From Caprella mutica (Eukaryota > Arthropoda > Malacostraca > Amphipoda > Caprellidae): a stretch of 64,000 nt of DNA. Both the position numbers and the translations under genes were made by a program. Of the stretch, positions 46,505 to 58,100 are shown piece after piece (position 1 is the stretch's first letter; each line of letters opens with the position of its first letter). Under the pieces are notes generated by a model, which worked only from the letters and a program-made list of their open reading frames with translations, made no database searches and was not told the origin of the DNA. The DNA is taken from NCBI GenBank assembly GCA_947561585.1, contig CANNZV010000857.1, positions 124,001-188,000 on the forward strand. The letters run 5' to 3'.

Positions 46505-47130
46505 ACTGTGTAATTGGAACTCCTAACATAGTTCGGTTGGCAGCTCTGGAATTGTGTAATTGGTAGCCCTGATATAGTTTAGTTGGTATCCCAGACAGTG
46601 TGTTGTTGTTACCCCATTCATTTTGTAGTTGGTATCCTGGACTCTGTGTAATTTTTGTTACCTCTGACATTGTTTAGTTGGCAGCTAGCTCACCATGTAT
46701 CTGGAAACCCTACCATTGAGTTGTTGGTAGCCCTAATATTGTGGAATTGTTAGCCCTGCCATTATATAGTTGGCACCTCTGACATCAAATGGTTGATAAC
46801 CTTGGCACCATGTAGTTGGTACCACTGAAATTATGTGGTTTATATCCCTGACATCGTGTAGCTGGTATCCCTGACATTGTGTAATTGGTATTCCTGTCAT
46901 TGTGTAGTTGGTATCCCTGATATTAAGTTATTGGTAGCCCTGCCTTTGTGTTGTTGGTATCCCTGAAATTTTGTGATTGGTAACCCTGATTTTATTTACT
47001 TTGTTCTTCTGACATTGTGCAGTAGGTACCTCTGACATTGTGCAGTTGGTACCTCTGACATTGTATAGATGGTACCCTGACATTGTGTAATTGGTACACC
47101 TTACATTGCGTAGTTGGTACTATTGACATT
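46505..47130. repeat. 23-bp tandem repeat, about 27 copies
   Basis: The unit is GACATTGTGTAGTTGGTATC plus CCT, clearest at 46830-47000. The edges are more diverged than the centre, as expected if unequal exchange homogenises the middle. Confidence 0.93.
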
Positions 47131-47775
47131 GTTTAATATTTTCTGTTCAATTTGTCTTTATTATCATATCTCGTCTGTTACCTGCGAAGAAATTCAAATA
47201 ACGAAGGCAATAAAGGAAAGCAATGTTCAAGATGTGAATGAAGAGGTTTAGTCCAATATACACTGACATAATTGAATGCATGTTCAGTATTCAAAAGAGG
47301 CTACATAACTCTATATTATTACACTGTGTTGCACTCAAAATCTGAATGTTTCTTTTTTCTGAAGTTTTCTCATGTCTGGAAAATTATTTTCACTTGATTG
47401 ACATCCCGTTATTTCATGTTAGCATGATCTAAGAATATGCCCATCGGAAATAATTAGAATGCAAAATTTTATATGGTTTGCAGTTTCTATTTTAAGTATT
47501 ATTGCTTTCTTCTCATTGTTGATGCTAACTGAAATATACATTTAAAATATAAGCCTAATAGCTACATTTAGTATTTGATAAATAAGTCAGTAGTTTATTA
47601 TATTCGGATACTATAATAATATATAATATTCTGATAATAATCATATTTTATGTAAAAATATTAATTGGATATATAACGGCAACACTGTCAAAGTGTATGC
47701 AGAAATGGCATATAATTTAAAAATGAATGATAATTAATATAATAGTGGATCTGAGATTTTCATATTATTCGCACA
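47131..47775. other. Unannotated spacer
   Basis: Nothing recognised. Confidence 0.4.
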
Positions 47776-48060
47776 GACCCAAGTGAAAATAGGAGCAGGT
47801 TCGAGGCAGTGGTTAAGCCGATCGAGGTACTGACCTCGGCAGCCAGGGAGCAGTGAAAGTGTAGTGTGGGAGCCAAACTGACGGCTTTGGGGGCTAATTC
47901 TACTCCGTCGCAAAACTATTCTGGGCACCCGCTCCTATTTGCCTAGCGCGTTGCCTAACTGCAGATACTATTATAGCAGTTTTGGCTAAGGTCCGCGTAT
48001 CTGCAAATAGGCAGCACGCAAGGCAAGCAGGAGCAAGTGCCCAGAATAGTTCTGCAGTAC
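47776..48060. mobile_element. GC-rich foldback element, right arm truncated
   Basis: The left arm starts AAAATAGGAGCAGGTTCGAG and passes through CTAATTCTACTCC, GGGCACCCGCTCCTATTTGC and GCCTAACTGCAGA. From about 47990 it is followed by its inverted copy (CTGCAAATAGGCAGC, GTGCCCAGAATAG). The outer part of the right arm is missing. Same family as 50847-51243 and 22463-22665. Confidence 0.8.
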
Positions 48061-48329
48061 AGTTTTATGTTTACACTTTGTTCATATAATGAGAGCAACT
48101 TTTTTCTTTCTGTTCAGTGTTAGAACATAGGACAGTAGGAATAAAAGTGACAGGCACCCAAACGAGTAATCCAACACTCAAAGATATAAATTTTTTTTTA
48201 TCGAAAGCCACAATTATAATTAGGTTTTATATCAGAAAATTCGTATACTTTTATAAACTACCTAATATGTCGCAACATTTTGAGGAAAATATGATGTTAA
48301 TAGCAAAAACTGACTTAAAAACAACAGCC
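48061..48329. other. Unannotated spacer
   Basis: Part of a 90-codon plus frame that I do not consider a gene, since its 3' half is a transposon end. Confidence 0.4.
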
Positions 48330-48400
48330 ATCTCATGCACCCCCTATAAAACTTCCATGCCCAAAGCGGTTCCGCGCACCCCAGTTTAAGAACCACTGCT
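48330..48400 (-). mobile_element. hAT-like transposon end
   Basis: On the minus strand CAGTGGTTCTTAAACTGGGG, then GCGCGGAACC, is the classic CAGxGGTTCTCAAACT type of hAT terminus. Only one end is recognised. Confidence 0.55.
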
Positions 48401-49439
48401 CTAAACTCAAGACTCTCACTTGGTGCTAATTTTCCTACATGTCTCCCTTAATTTGTCTGTTTGTTTATGCCATCCTATCAGTTGCTCAATACTCTATTTA
48501 TCGCTTCGGAATAAACAAATTCGAAAAGAAAATTGGAAAATATCTATAATCCATGGAAGTTCTTATATAGATGAATTATCTGTCACACCTCCCAACCACC
48601 CTGCAGTGTAGCATCAGCGTAAGCTGATTGTAGAATGCTAAAAAATTGTTAAGATATGAATCAATTCTATAAGTATGATCATTTATCAGTTAATCATAAA
48701 GAGTGAAAAATATGAAAGTAATAAGATGCAAATAAGTAAAGGATCTATCCAAGATTTTAGAGTAAACGTGCACATTTTACTAACTATCACATATGTGTTC
48801 CAATAAGAAAAAGGGTCATCTAGTGTTAGTACACATATGATCAAATGAGTGGGGATCTAACGTGATATAGACTAAATTTTTTCTTTTATTAAATAGTGTA
48901 TTTTACTTCTCTATCTTACGGCTAACAGAAAGTTCCTCTTCATAATACTATTTGCTCTCACTTACGAAATTTTTATCCTTTTGTTCTCACTTGTGTAATT
49001 TTATAAAGCATGTGATTTCTCTTGTTAGCTTTTTCTGTATATACTTTTGTTATATCCACTAAATGTCTTACATTAATTAATACAAACAATGAAAAAACAA
49101 GAACTATTTCGGATATCTTAGAATACTTGATTGTAAGATATTCAATATCTTATTGACATTGTATAATCTATGAATATTCACAAGAAGTTCAGTCATTGTT
49201 AATTATTCCAAAATGGTTGGTCAACTGTATGGCGGAAAAGAAATGAAGAAGGTGCGTATTTTGTATAGTATCTACATTAATAGTATGTTTAGAGAAATAA
49301 TGAAGACTTGGATATTTGTTTGAAAAACAGAATATATTTTATTAAGTGTTAAAAAACTAATTTATCATTTATAAAATTAAAGAAAAATCAAAAAAGTGGT
49401 ACAATTTCATTAACACCCTTTTCGATACCTCAATTTACT
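48401..49439. other. Unannotated spacer
   Basis: Nothing recognised. Confidence 0.4.
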
Positions 49440-49750
49440 TGAAAATTTAAAAATTTAGACACTTCAGACTTGCATACTAAAATCAAATTTGAAATAATAA
49501 ACAAATCAATTTGCAAACAGATAACGAATTTGATTTGGATATAGATTGAATGCAAAATTATATATTAATCCCAATATGTTACAATCAAAATAAATATCCA
49601 ATTCTCCAGACTTGAACACTTAAGTCAAATTCACAATATTAAACAAATCAATTTACGAACATATAACGAATTTCATTTGGATATAGATTGAATACAAACT
49701 TATATATTAATCCCAATAAGTTAAATTTGAAAACATATATCCAATTCTTT
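49440..49750. repeat. 142-bp tandem duplication
   Basis: The block from CAGACTTG at 49465 repeats from 49607. Both contain AACAAATCAATTT, ATAACGAATTT, TTGGATATAGATTGAAT and TATATTAATCCCAATA. Two full copies plus edges. Confidence 0.85.
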
Positions 49751-50846
49751 GAATATATAATGAGAGACAAAATGCGATTCAGATGTATTAAGCTATTAAA
49801 ATTTTCGTACAATACATTATCATCCAGGTAATACTTCTGGAAAGAAATCCACTGTTTTATTATTGATTATCAATAACATTTCCAAAGACTCTAATCATCT
49901 GGAGGTATTTTCTCTCTTTCAAATATAAGAGAAACCAAGAAAAAAACAGAAAAAATATTGAAAAAAGTTTACAATTTCTTCAAGAAAAATTACACTTATC
50001 CCAAAGTCAATATTTAACACAAAAGTGTTTTTTTTTGGTATATAGCTAGTCCTATTCCTAAATGAAAGAGTACCGTATCTCTCAGAAAAACAAATAATAT
50101 TGTTTTTCCTTTCGAACCTGACTACTTCCTCAAAAGTCAAATTCTTTCTCTACGAAATAAGAATCAGTCTAAATTTATTTCACATTTGAATTTTCAGATC
50201 AAATATGGGATAAGGAACATCATCTACTTGAGTATAGATAGCAAATTGCACTGACAACTCTTTCACTAAGCCACCAAACTACAAACGGTTGGATAGATTC
50301 CTTGGGGAAGATTTGCAGAGAATGCATCTTCCAAAAATTCGATACCATATCGTTAATACGTAATAATATTGCTTCAGGGATAGATAATGAAAATTAAATA
50401 ATGGAATTTATCAGCATTGTTCTTCTAACCCTTTAACTCCCATGACCTCTTGTAGGCCAAAAATATTTTGTTGATAAATCAATGTTAAAAAGATAACCCT
50501 TTTGATAAAGAATATGCCAAAGAAGTCCAATATTATTCAAAAATCGTTTTGCAAAATATTAGGTTGATTCAAGATCCCGAATCAATAGGTGACACAGTCT
50601 ACATATATTGTTGCGCTTTTTATAGCTAGAATATAATTATATGAAATAAATATAGACATTATTCGATGTTTTTCTAATGACCTTCTCAGAGGATGTTGGT
50701 CGTAAAAGGGAAAACATGTACAATTGTACATCTGCGATTGAAATAACATTCAATACTCTCTTTTTATTTTCTAATTCATAACACAATAATCAGAGATTCA
50801 AGTGTTTAATAAAAAACGGACAAAAATTTAATGCATACCCTAGTTA
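49751..50846. other. Unannotated spacer
   Basis: No gene supported. A 44-codon minus frame near 50215-50345 has mixed composition but no recognisable family. Confidence 0.4.
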
Positions 50847-51243
50847 AAATAGGAGCAGGTTCGAAGCAGCGGTTAAGACGATCTTGTTAGTCATCACAGC
50901 ATTCAGGGAGCAGCGAGAGCGCAGCTTGGGTGCAAAACTGACCACTTTGGAAGCTATTCCTACTTTGGCGTAACTGCGCATAACTAATCTGGGTACCTGC
51001 TCCTATTCGCCCAGCGCGCTGCCTAACTGCGGATGCGCACCCCTAGCCACGACTATAATATTATATTACTATTATAGCTGTTATGGCTAAGGGCTGCGTG
51101 TCTGCAGTTAGGCAGCAGGCTAGGCAAATAGGAGCAGGTGCCCAGAGTAGTACTGCGCAGTTACACCGGAGTAGAATTAGCTCAGTTTGGCTCCCTCGCT
51201 GATCTCAGGCTGAAGTGGTGACTACCCGTTCGCTTTACCTCTA
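50847..51243. mobile_element. Complete GC-rich foldback element, about 400 bp
   Basis: Nearly the whole element is one imperfect palindrome centred near 51062. Left-arm words GCGTAACTGCGCA, GGTACCTGCTCCTATTCGCC and CTGCCTAACTGCGGA reappear inverted in the right arm (TCTGCAGTTAGGCAGC, AATAGGAGCAGGTGCCC, TACTGCGCAGTTACACC). The centre is AT-rich (TATAATATTATATTACTA). No coding capacity. Confidence 0.85.
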
Positions 51244-51444
51244 ATGAGTTTGACCATCAGAATTGACGGTAGGTTTGTCTATGTGTTAGAAAACACATGT
51301 CTTATTTATAAACCTATACACTGTATTTTACGAGTTGTTAGTGAATATACTAAACTAATATGTAAAAAAATCAAGTAAAAGTAATAATGATATAATGAGA
51401 TGTAAATACTTAGGTATGTAACACATAAGCAACTGAGAGGACAG

Positions 51445-51480
51445 AGCTGTGATTGGGTGGAGTGTGACCCAATCACAGCT
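51445..51480. other. Hairpin, perfect 14-bp stem with CCAAT boxes
   Basis: AGCTGTGATTGGGT and ACCCAATCACAGCT surround an 8-nt loop. Each arm holds a CCAAT/ATTGG box. Confidence 0.75.
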
Positions 51481-51845
51481 CGTGCATGTATGTGTACTTG
51501 ATGAAAACGTGGACAAATTCAGGCGAAATGGCTAGCCAAACTGTCAATTTCCTAATTTACATGAATTCCCTGAGTAAAATAAATTATATAAAAAAAATTA
51601 TACATAAATATATTATTGAATCTGATTCAGTTATTTTTGTAACCATACTATTTTAACAATTTTCATTGATTGAAAATATATTTTACATTTTAATATTAAA
51701 CTTCTATAATTCAATGTATGTGATCGATATTAAAATCGTCCGTTTTTGAATTCAGATTTGATATGCATTATTTAAAGGCTTCTAATAATTCATTTTCAAT
51801 TTTAGAATCTATTATAACTTAACATGAAATATTTAAAATCAAAAA

Positions 51846-51930
51846 CAGTGGATTTCCTCTATAATAAACTACAACTAGGTACAAATTTCATCTATCTACT
51901 TCATTATATTGGAATAAAGATCTAAAAATA
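51846..51930. mobile_element. Tigger/pogo-like end (tentative)
   Basis: CAGTGGATTTCCTCTATAAT, almost the same 20 bp as the left end at 2746 (CAGTGGAATTCCTCTATAAT). The interior continues CTTCATTATATTGGAATAAA. No opposite end was defined. Confidence 0.4.
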
Positions 51931-54499
51931 ATTAGAAATTATTAGAGTAATGTGTTGGTGTAAACTATGTATTATTAAATTTCTAAAAAAATACTATTGA
52001 TGAATAGCTACAATCAATACAGTCTTTAAATTCTGTCTTATGTTTAAATTCATAACAATTGGGTCTCACACGCAATCTCAGTATATAATAGAAAACTGTG
52101 TTTTTTTACGAATAGGCCGGACGTGATGTGCCGTGGATTCCAAATACAAATTATTTATTGACAGAACTTTGGTGTTCCACTTATAATACTGTTTAAAATA
52201 TTATTATCAATAGTGATTAGTGTCTATATTTACTATCTGATCGATTTCTTAGATAGCTAGAGAAAAGCTACAGGTTATAATTCCACCCACCTAAAGCGTC
52301 AACGTACTGCAACTATAATTAGTTTTGTTTTTAATGTGACCTAATATGAGTAGTATTCATAATATTTCTCTAAATTGATTTGAATACTGATTTGAGGAAT
52401 GTTAAATTCAAATTTTGCATAAATTGAAGATAACCTTGATATAATATAATAGTTGTTAACTCATGGTTCTATTTCAGATGATTTCATATGACTTATAAAT
52501 ACCATATTATCCTCCACACTATAATCAATCTTCATTTATAACATTGCTTGTCAAACAGCTGATGGCACAGTAATTGATATGACTCAAAAGAGTACAGTAT
52601 CACAAGTACTAATTATAAACTTTTCATTCCATATTAAAAGAGGACAATTCAAAGTTGACGCAATTCCCACATGAAGTAGCTGCTCAGCAGAAAAAGAGCC
52701 TGGGGGATTATAGTTTAGTTTTTAATTAGAACGCTCTAGTTCATAATTATGCACTATTCCGTTAAATATTTACAATTACATATTTATTAGTGTTTAACTA
52801 TATTAATTACAACAAAGATAAAGAGCGAAAACCATCCAATATATTCATCACTCACACACATTCGGAGCTTGAGTAAATTTAATGAAGGATGAGTGAAAAC
52901 TGGTAAATAGATCATTCACCGATAAAAGTAAGGAAAATTTTCAAGATTTTATTAGTAACTTCAATCTATTTCGCCTTCCATCATTTGTCAATACTATCAA
53001 CATAATGTCAACGGCAATATGACTGATCACCATCTTTGGCAGCCCATAATACCCTGCTGTAATCAGTTAACTCTAAAACCAATAACTATGCTACCAATCA
53101 AATTTTATCAATGGAAGGATCGGTCGAGAAATAATAGAAAATATATTCAGTCTAATATATATTAATTTAATTAAATAATGTATTGTTGAAATGAAGTTCA
53201 ATATGTTTTGATCTTCTCCTATAATAATTCAGTAATTTAAGGTATATTTCTCCTCCGTCTCTTTCGGTGCAGAAATTGCACTTGGTAACCCTTCACAAAC
53301 AGTCAAACAAAACTTTAATCTTTAACAAATTTCATTTAGAAGAAATATTAATCCCAAAATTGGTACACAAAAAAGTAATACAGACATGATTAATTCGTTT
53401 TAATATAATACAATCATTTGAGAAATATTTCTAAGAAATAAAAAATTCCTACTTTGAAGAAAGTATTCACGATCAAATACTTTGTACATTAATATGCACT
53501 TAGCGTATTTAAGACTAAATATAAGTAGCATACATAATTGATTTTTGATACATTTCCTGTATTAAAAAAATACAGGAAAAAAAAATTAAAAATACTTTTA
53601 AGAAAATGGTATTATACCAAAACAGTTGTGCGTCAACGTTTTGGTACGGCTAATGGCGTATAAATATTATATATTTTTTTATGAATTTTCAATATTATTA
53701 AGCATCCTGCATTTTGAAAGAAGTTTATTCAACCTAGATAGATACATTACCTGAGAAAATTTGTTATTGTTTGAAAATGAGAGCCCCGTTGAAAAAGAAT
53801 GTCGAAATTTGTATACACTGGAGCTGCATAATGTCTCTTTAACAATGTCATCAGAACTTGTAACATCTATGTGGTTTAGGGTGCCTGTTTACAGCGACCT
53901 TTTTAGGGCAAAGCTTTTATAGCGTCTCGTAACTGTTCAAAAAAGGAAGACTAAGGACACATTTGGGTCTTCAAAGAGATGTCTGCTCCTAAAATTCTAC
54001 CAGCAGTTTCCTGGACATTAAACCATCGTCCTACCAAATGAGTTGATCACTTTTTAAGTAATATGAATAACAAGATCATAAATAAATATAAGCCGGGTAA
54101 AATATAACCCTCCGCAAATATGCGAAGGTAACTATATGAATTAAATGAAAGCGTGCCAATAAAAATAGTAACTCAATATATTCCCTTGCGTATCATGATT
54201 ACATTTTTCATTTCGATATGAAACGCATAACCAATAAATGAAAACACTACGTGTATTATCAGGGTAAATTGAACCATTAGTGAATTCCCAGAAAATAATC
54301 AATAGCAATTGATTATTCCATTCATAACACCCACATGATGATCAAGAAAATAATTAGGTAATTTACTTCTTAACAAAGGAAACGTGATTGATTCTTATGT
54401 GCACGCGAAAAATAATGAGCTGACGTCAATGCCAATCTTCAAAACATAACTATATACTGAATAACTTTATTTTAAATTCCGTAATTAACTTTTGCCATA
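51931..54499. other. AT-rich region, no gene
   Basis: About 2.6 kb with no supported gene. It contains a hairpin at 53563-53589 (TTTCCTGTATT/AATACAGGAAA) and CCTCCGCAAATATGCGAAGG near 54112, a near-palindrome that recurs as CCTTCGCAAATTGCAGAAGG at 57601. Confidence 0.45.
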
Positions 54500-54705
54500 T
54501 AATATTTTATGACATATAATATGCATATTTACAATATGCATTTTGGTTCAGCATATATCCCCATTGACTTTTTGCATAGTATGTGCATATTTCCAATATG
54601 TATTTTGGTTCAGCATATATGCAAATCTACTTTTTGTATATTATATGCAGAAATAGGCATATGATATGCTGCATATCGCGCCAAAAATTTTGCATATTGT
54701 AAGCT
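54500..54705. repeat. GCATAT-rich repeat with 67-bp duplication
   Basis: CATATTTACAATATGCATTT at 54522 repeats as CATATTTCCAATATGTATTT at about 54588, both followed by TGGTTCAGCATATAT. Many TGCATAT/ATATGCA words. It looks like a transposon terminus rich in subterminal motifs. Confidence 0.7.
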
Positions 54706-54739
54706 GCGTATTGTCACATCCCCAATGATAGAGTACCAA

Positions 54740-54995
54740 AGAGTGAAAATATATCATCTCATTCGAAATGGCCGCCATTTGCTGCCACTACACAGCGTAG
54801 CCTATTCATTAACTGGCCATTTGGTTCCATGCATTGGCGAGAGAAATTTTGAGTTAGGAAACACTTGTGCGATTGATGCGGCAGGTCTTAGTCTTCAGGC
54901 AACACCGTCTCCCTATTGCCTGAAATGAGCCGTGGCTGTCTCGTAGGATGTTTTCCGTGCGGAAGTTGGAGTGAGAATGAACGGCTTTCAAAGTT
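54740..54995. other. GC-elevated island with YY1/PHO-like site
   Basis: About 250 bp of raised GC and CpG. It contains AAATGGCCGCCATTTG, which includes GCCGCCATTTG (close to the PHO/YY1 consensus GCCGCCATNTTG) and is almost a palindrome. It could be a promoter or first exon, for instance for the minus-strand gene of the 45508 exon, or a fragment of a GC-rich repeat. The 67-codon frame over it shows no recognisable domain. Confidence 0.3.
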
Positions 54996-55225
54996 TCCAC
55001 TAATTAATTCCCATTTCTGTTGAGCTGCAGGCAACAATAGTTGCCAGATAAATTAATGTCCCATAAAAAACATAAAAGTTACGGATTGCAAGTTCTATCA
55101 TGCTCAATAGTTTTATTCAAGTTCAATAAATGTTCAATACAAGTATAACATTGTTTGTTTGAATAAAATGGCTATTGTTTAATTTCAAATCTCACAGACG
55201 CATGGTTCATTTCATGATATCTGGA

Positions 55226-55300
55226 ATAGGGTGGAGCGTTTTCTTCAACTTTTTTGAGTTGGGTTTGTAATAGTGATAAAGAGTTGCCATTTTGTGTTGA
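55226..55300. repeat. Solo transposon end, AGGGTGGAGCG family
   Basis: AGGGTGGAGCGTTTTCTTC then AACTTTTTTGAGTTGGG and TAATAGTGA, matching 27474-27545. AGGGTGGAGCG is also the exact right end at 36544. Confidence 0.7.
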
Positions 55301-55504
55301 TATAATGTGTGAAAAATCTTAGATCTCTAAACAAATTTTCCATGCGCCACAAGAGACTTGAAAATTCGAAAAATAGTTTCGAGTGAAAAAAAAAATTGTA
55401 GAGTGAAAAATTCTGAACAAAATGAAACGAACCATATGTCTCTAGGTCAAATAATGAGAGAGAAATAGGGATTTTAATAAAGTTTAAATTTAGCGGGGGT
55501 TTCC

Positions 55505-55524
55505 GGGGGGGGGGGGGGGGGGGG
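55505..55524 (+). repeat. Homopolymer G tract (about 20)
   Basis: An uninterrupted run of about 20 G in AT-rich DNA, able in principle to form a G-quadruplex. Length may be affected by sequencing error. Confidence 0.85.
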
Positions 55525-56098
55525 TAAATGTTAAATCAGTGAGACACTCCCTTTAAAGACGATATTTTTACATTAAAAAGAAAGAAACAACAAATGAGGT
55601 TAATTCCAAACGTTTGGTAGAATGTTCGATATCTTAGTAAAAGTAAAAAATCAGTTTTGTTCAGATTTCTTTAGTAATTAACTCAAGCTTAAATATCAGA
55701 TATACAGTGGTTTACTAAACGCAAGTCCACCCCAACTGACTGTAAGATAACAAACCTATTTACAAACATTCAAGCTTTGAATGACCAGAAACTAATACAA
55801 TGAATTACATTGCATTTTCACAACTTTGGTCGTTGTAAAAAAATATCATTGAAATATATAAAATAAAATTCTGGATAAAAAGATGTATTATTGTGACTGT
55901 TATTTGAATGACGATTTGTTATATATTGAGTAAATTTTATACTGATGAGTGATGACCATTTTACCTATGATAGATAGAACTCATAGTTTATACTACCTAG
56001 TTTAATTATTCGATTGAGATATTTTGATATTAAATTTATATAACTATTTTGATATATGAATATTGATTAGTTATGTACAATTTAGATAGCTGCCTAAT
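55525..56098. other. Unannotated spacer
   Basis: Nothing recognised. Confidence 0.4.
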
Positions 56099-56237
56099 TA
56101 GGGTAAGTTCCGAGTTATCGAACGGTTACATTTTCGAGCACGTAAAATATATAATATAATTATTATTTTATACTCATAATAACCTTTTTTACTTGTTTGT
56201 AAAACTGGAACCGTTCGATAACTTGGTACTTACTCTA
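56099..56237. mobile_element. MITE, 139 bp, TAGGGxAAGTTCC family copy 2
   Basis: The ends TAGGGTAAGTTCCGAGTTAT and (reverse complement) TAGAGTAAGTACCAAGTTAT continue into CGAACGGTT on both sides, giving inverted ends of about 30 bp. Same family as 44356-44556. Confidence 0.8.
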
Positions 56238-56492
56238 TATATAGGTACAATATTTTTGGTTATTTTCCCTATACGGCTATACCTTATAGTTACTTGGTAC
56301 CTAGTAACAACAGTCTTTTTTAGTTAAAACTTATGGGCTAGGTTACCCCATAGTACTCGGAAAGTGAATTTTCTACAACATAACTAGGAAGTTAGTACTA
56401 AACTAGGAAATGCTTAATGTTTTCGGTTATATTACTATAAAATTAATAATGTAATTATTATATTGAAGATTTCATTAATAAAATAATAGTGA

Positions 56493-56526
56493 AATATTGT
56501 TGTAACTTATAAGTTACAACAATATT
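56493..56526. other. 34-bp perfect palindrome
   Basis: AATATTGTTGTAACTTA is followed directly by its exact reverse complement with no loop. Confidence 0.9.
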
Positions 56527-56735
56527 ATCTTCTTTGTAACTCATAAGTTAAATTAAATAACACTAGGTATATATAGTACATATCATAGGATATGGGGCTA
56601 GTTACAGGATTATAATTAGCCATTAGCTCTCTCTCACTTTCAAGTAAAAGAGAGATAGAATATTTGTGAGTGAGCAATGATTTCTTTACTTCACTCACTC
56701 TACTTGGTGCCTAGAGACTAGAGTGACATTATAAA

Positions 56736-57100
56736 GTGTGGGGGGGGGGACTGTGGAGGGTAGCGCTATGGTTAGTGGCGGGGGGTGTAAGTCATAACCC
56801 CCCCCCCCCCGGTATGCGGTCACGAGCCCCCATGTTTTTTAATCCTTATTTACCTATATTATTTAATCCTTATTGACACTTTTGTAGTTCATTACTAATT
56901 AAACATAAAATATATATATATGTAACCCCCCTGCCAGGTCATTAAGCAATCATGACGTGTGCAGTACAACAAAATAACAGATATAACAAACTACATTAGC
57001 TACTCTCAGTTATTCCTATTTAAGTAGCTCTTCATTTGTTTAACTAGGTAAATAAGGATTAAAAAACAGGGAGGGGGGTTCGTGACCTAGATAAATATTT
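56736..57100. mobile_element. G/C-tract-bounded repeat, copy A
   Basis: Long G and C runs (about 56740-56750 and 56800-56812) and GGTCACGAGCCCCCATG on the left face AGGGAGGGGGGTTCGTGACC at about 57080 on the right. TTTTTTAATCCTTATTTACC and its inverse GTAAATAAGGATTAAAAAAC lie just inside. The interior 56880-57030 is homologous to 58436-58570. Confidence 0.65.
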
Positions 57101-57360
57101 TAATGTTCTCTAATGTAAATACAGCGCGCACTCGCATGTAATCTGTAAAATGTCATACATAATAATCTACACACGTACTGTAACGCACACATGTGAACAG
57201 TTGGAAAGCATCTTCTTGATATATGGATAACTGTTTCAAATAATTACTAATTAGCCATGGGTTTCTAGTATTTATATGAATGATAAAAATAAAAGATAGG
57301 AGTATCAGTGGAATAATGATGCCATGATTGATTGATACTGGTTATTATATTGCACTCTAT

Positions 57361-57547
57361 AGGGTACGTACACACTACAAGCGGAGCAGACCAGCGTGGA
57401 GCGGCGCGCAATTAAAATCATTGTTTATTTGGAGCGCCGCTCCGCTCGCTGTGTGAACAGCCTAGCGTCTCTGCATAGGAATAACAAACCTCATTAATGA
57501 CGCTCCGCTCGCGCCGCTCCGTGCCGCTTGTAGTGTGAACGTACCCT
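57361..57547. mobile_element. 187-bp MITE with AGGGTACGTxCACACTACAAG ends
   Basis: The left end AGGGTACGTACACACTACAA and the right end (reverse complement) AGGGTACGTTCACACTACAA are nearly identical, continuing into GCGG. The interior is full of GGAGCGG/CCGCTCC words. No coding capacity. Confidence 0.9.
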
Positions 57548-58100
57548 AACACACACCATCTCAATTTTGAGTAATGAGTGGATACTATGTATTATTACCT
57601 TCGCAAATTGCAGAAGGTTATGTCTTAGGCGGTGACTATGTTTGTTTATTATGTGACTTATGATAAATTAGAATATATGAATAGTTCATTTAGTGTAACA
57701 AATAAATAAACTATTTACAAATTATAAGTCATAATAATTTGTGTTATTTACCGCTATAGTGAAAATAACTTTGAAAAACAGAATATAATGAAGTTTATAT
57801 CATTTTCGAACATGTAAGTTTACAGTTTCAATGTTTCAGAAAAATAAGTGTAAACAATGAAGGTAGTACGTATAGTGCAACATAGTAATAAGTTCCATAG
57901 TTGGTACTAAGGAAGGTTAGATATCGATATCTAACCTTATAATCCAACTATTGACAAGCAATGCAATTCCATTTTTAGGTCTCATAGGCATTGTTACTAG
58001 TGTAACTAGTGTATGCACGTTATACCTTCCTGGACACGACACCTCTAGTCCCGCAGATTGTGTACCTAGGTAAGCAACTAGTGCAACGAAGTAAGTAACT
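57548..58100. other. Unannotated spacer
   Basis: No gene. It includes the CCTTCGCAAATTGCAGAAGG near-palindrome at 57601 and an inverted AGGTTAGATATCGATATCTAACCT-like palindrome near 57915-57938. Confidence 0.5.

Noticed and set aside
48117..48389. A 90-residue plus-strand protein
   Set aside because: Its 3' part is a hAT-type transposon terminus in reverse orientation and the rest is AT-driven. No domain.
54725..54928. A 67-residue plus-strand protein
   Set aside because: No recognisable domain or splice context. The raised GC of the island explains the longer open frame.
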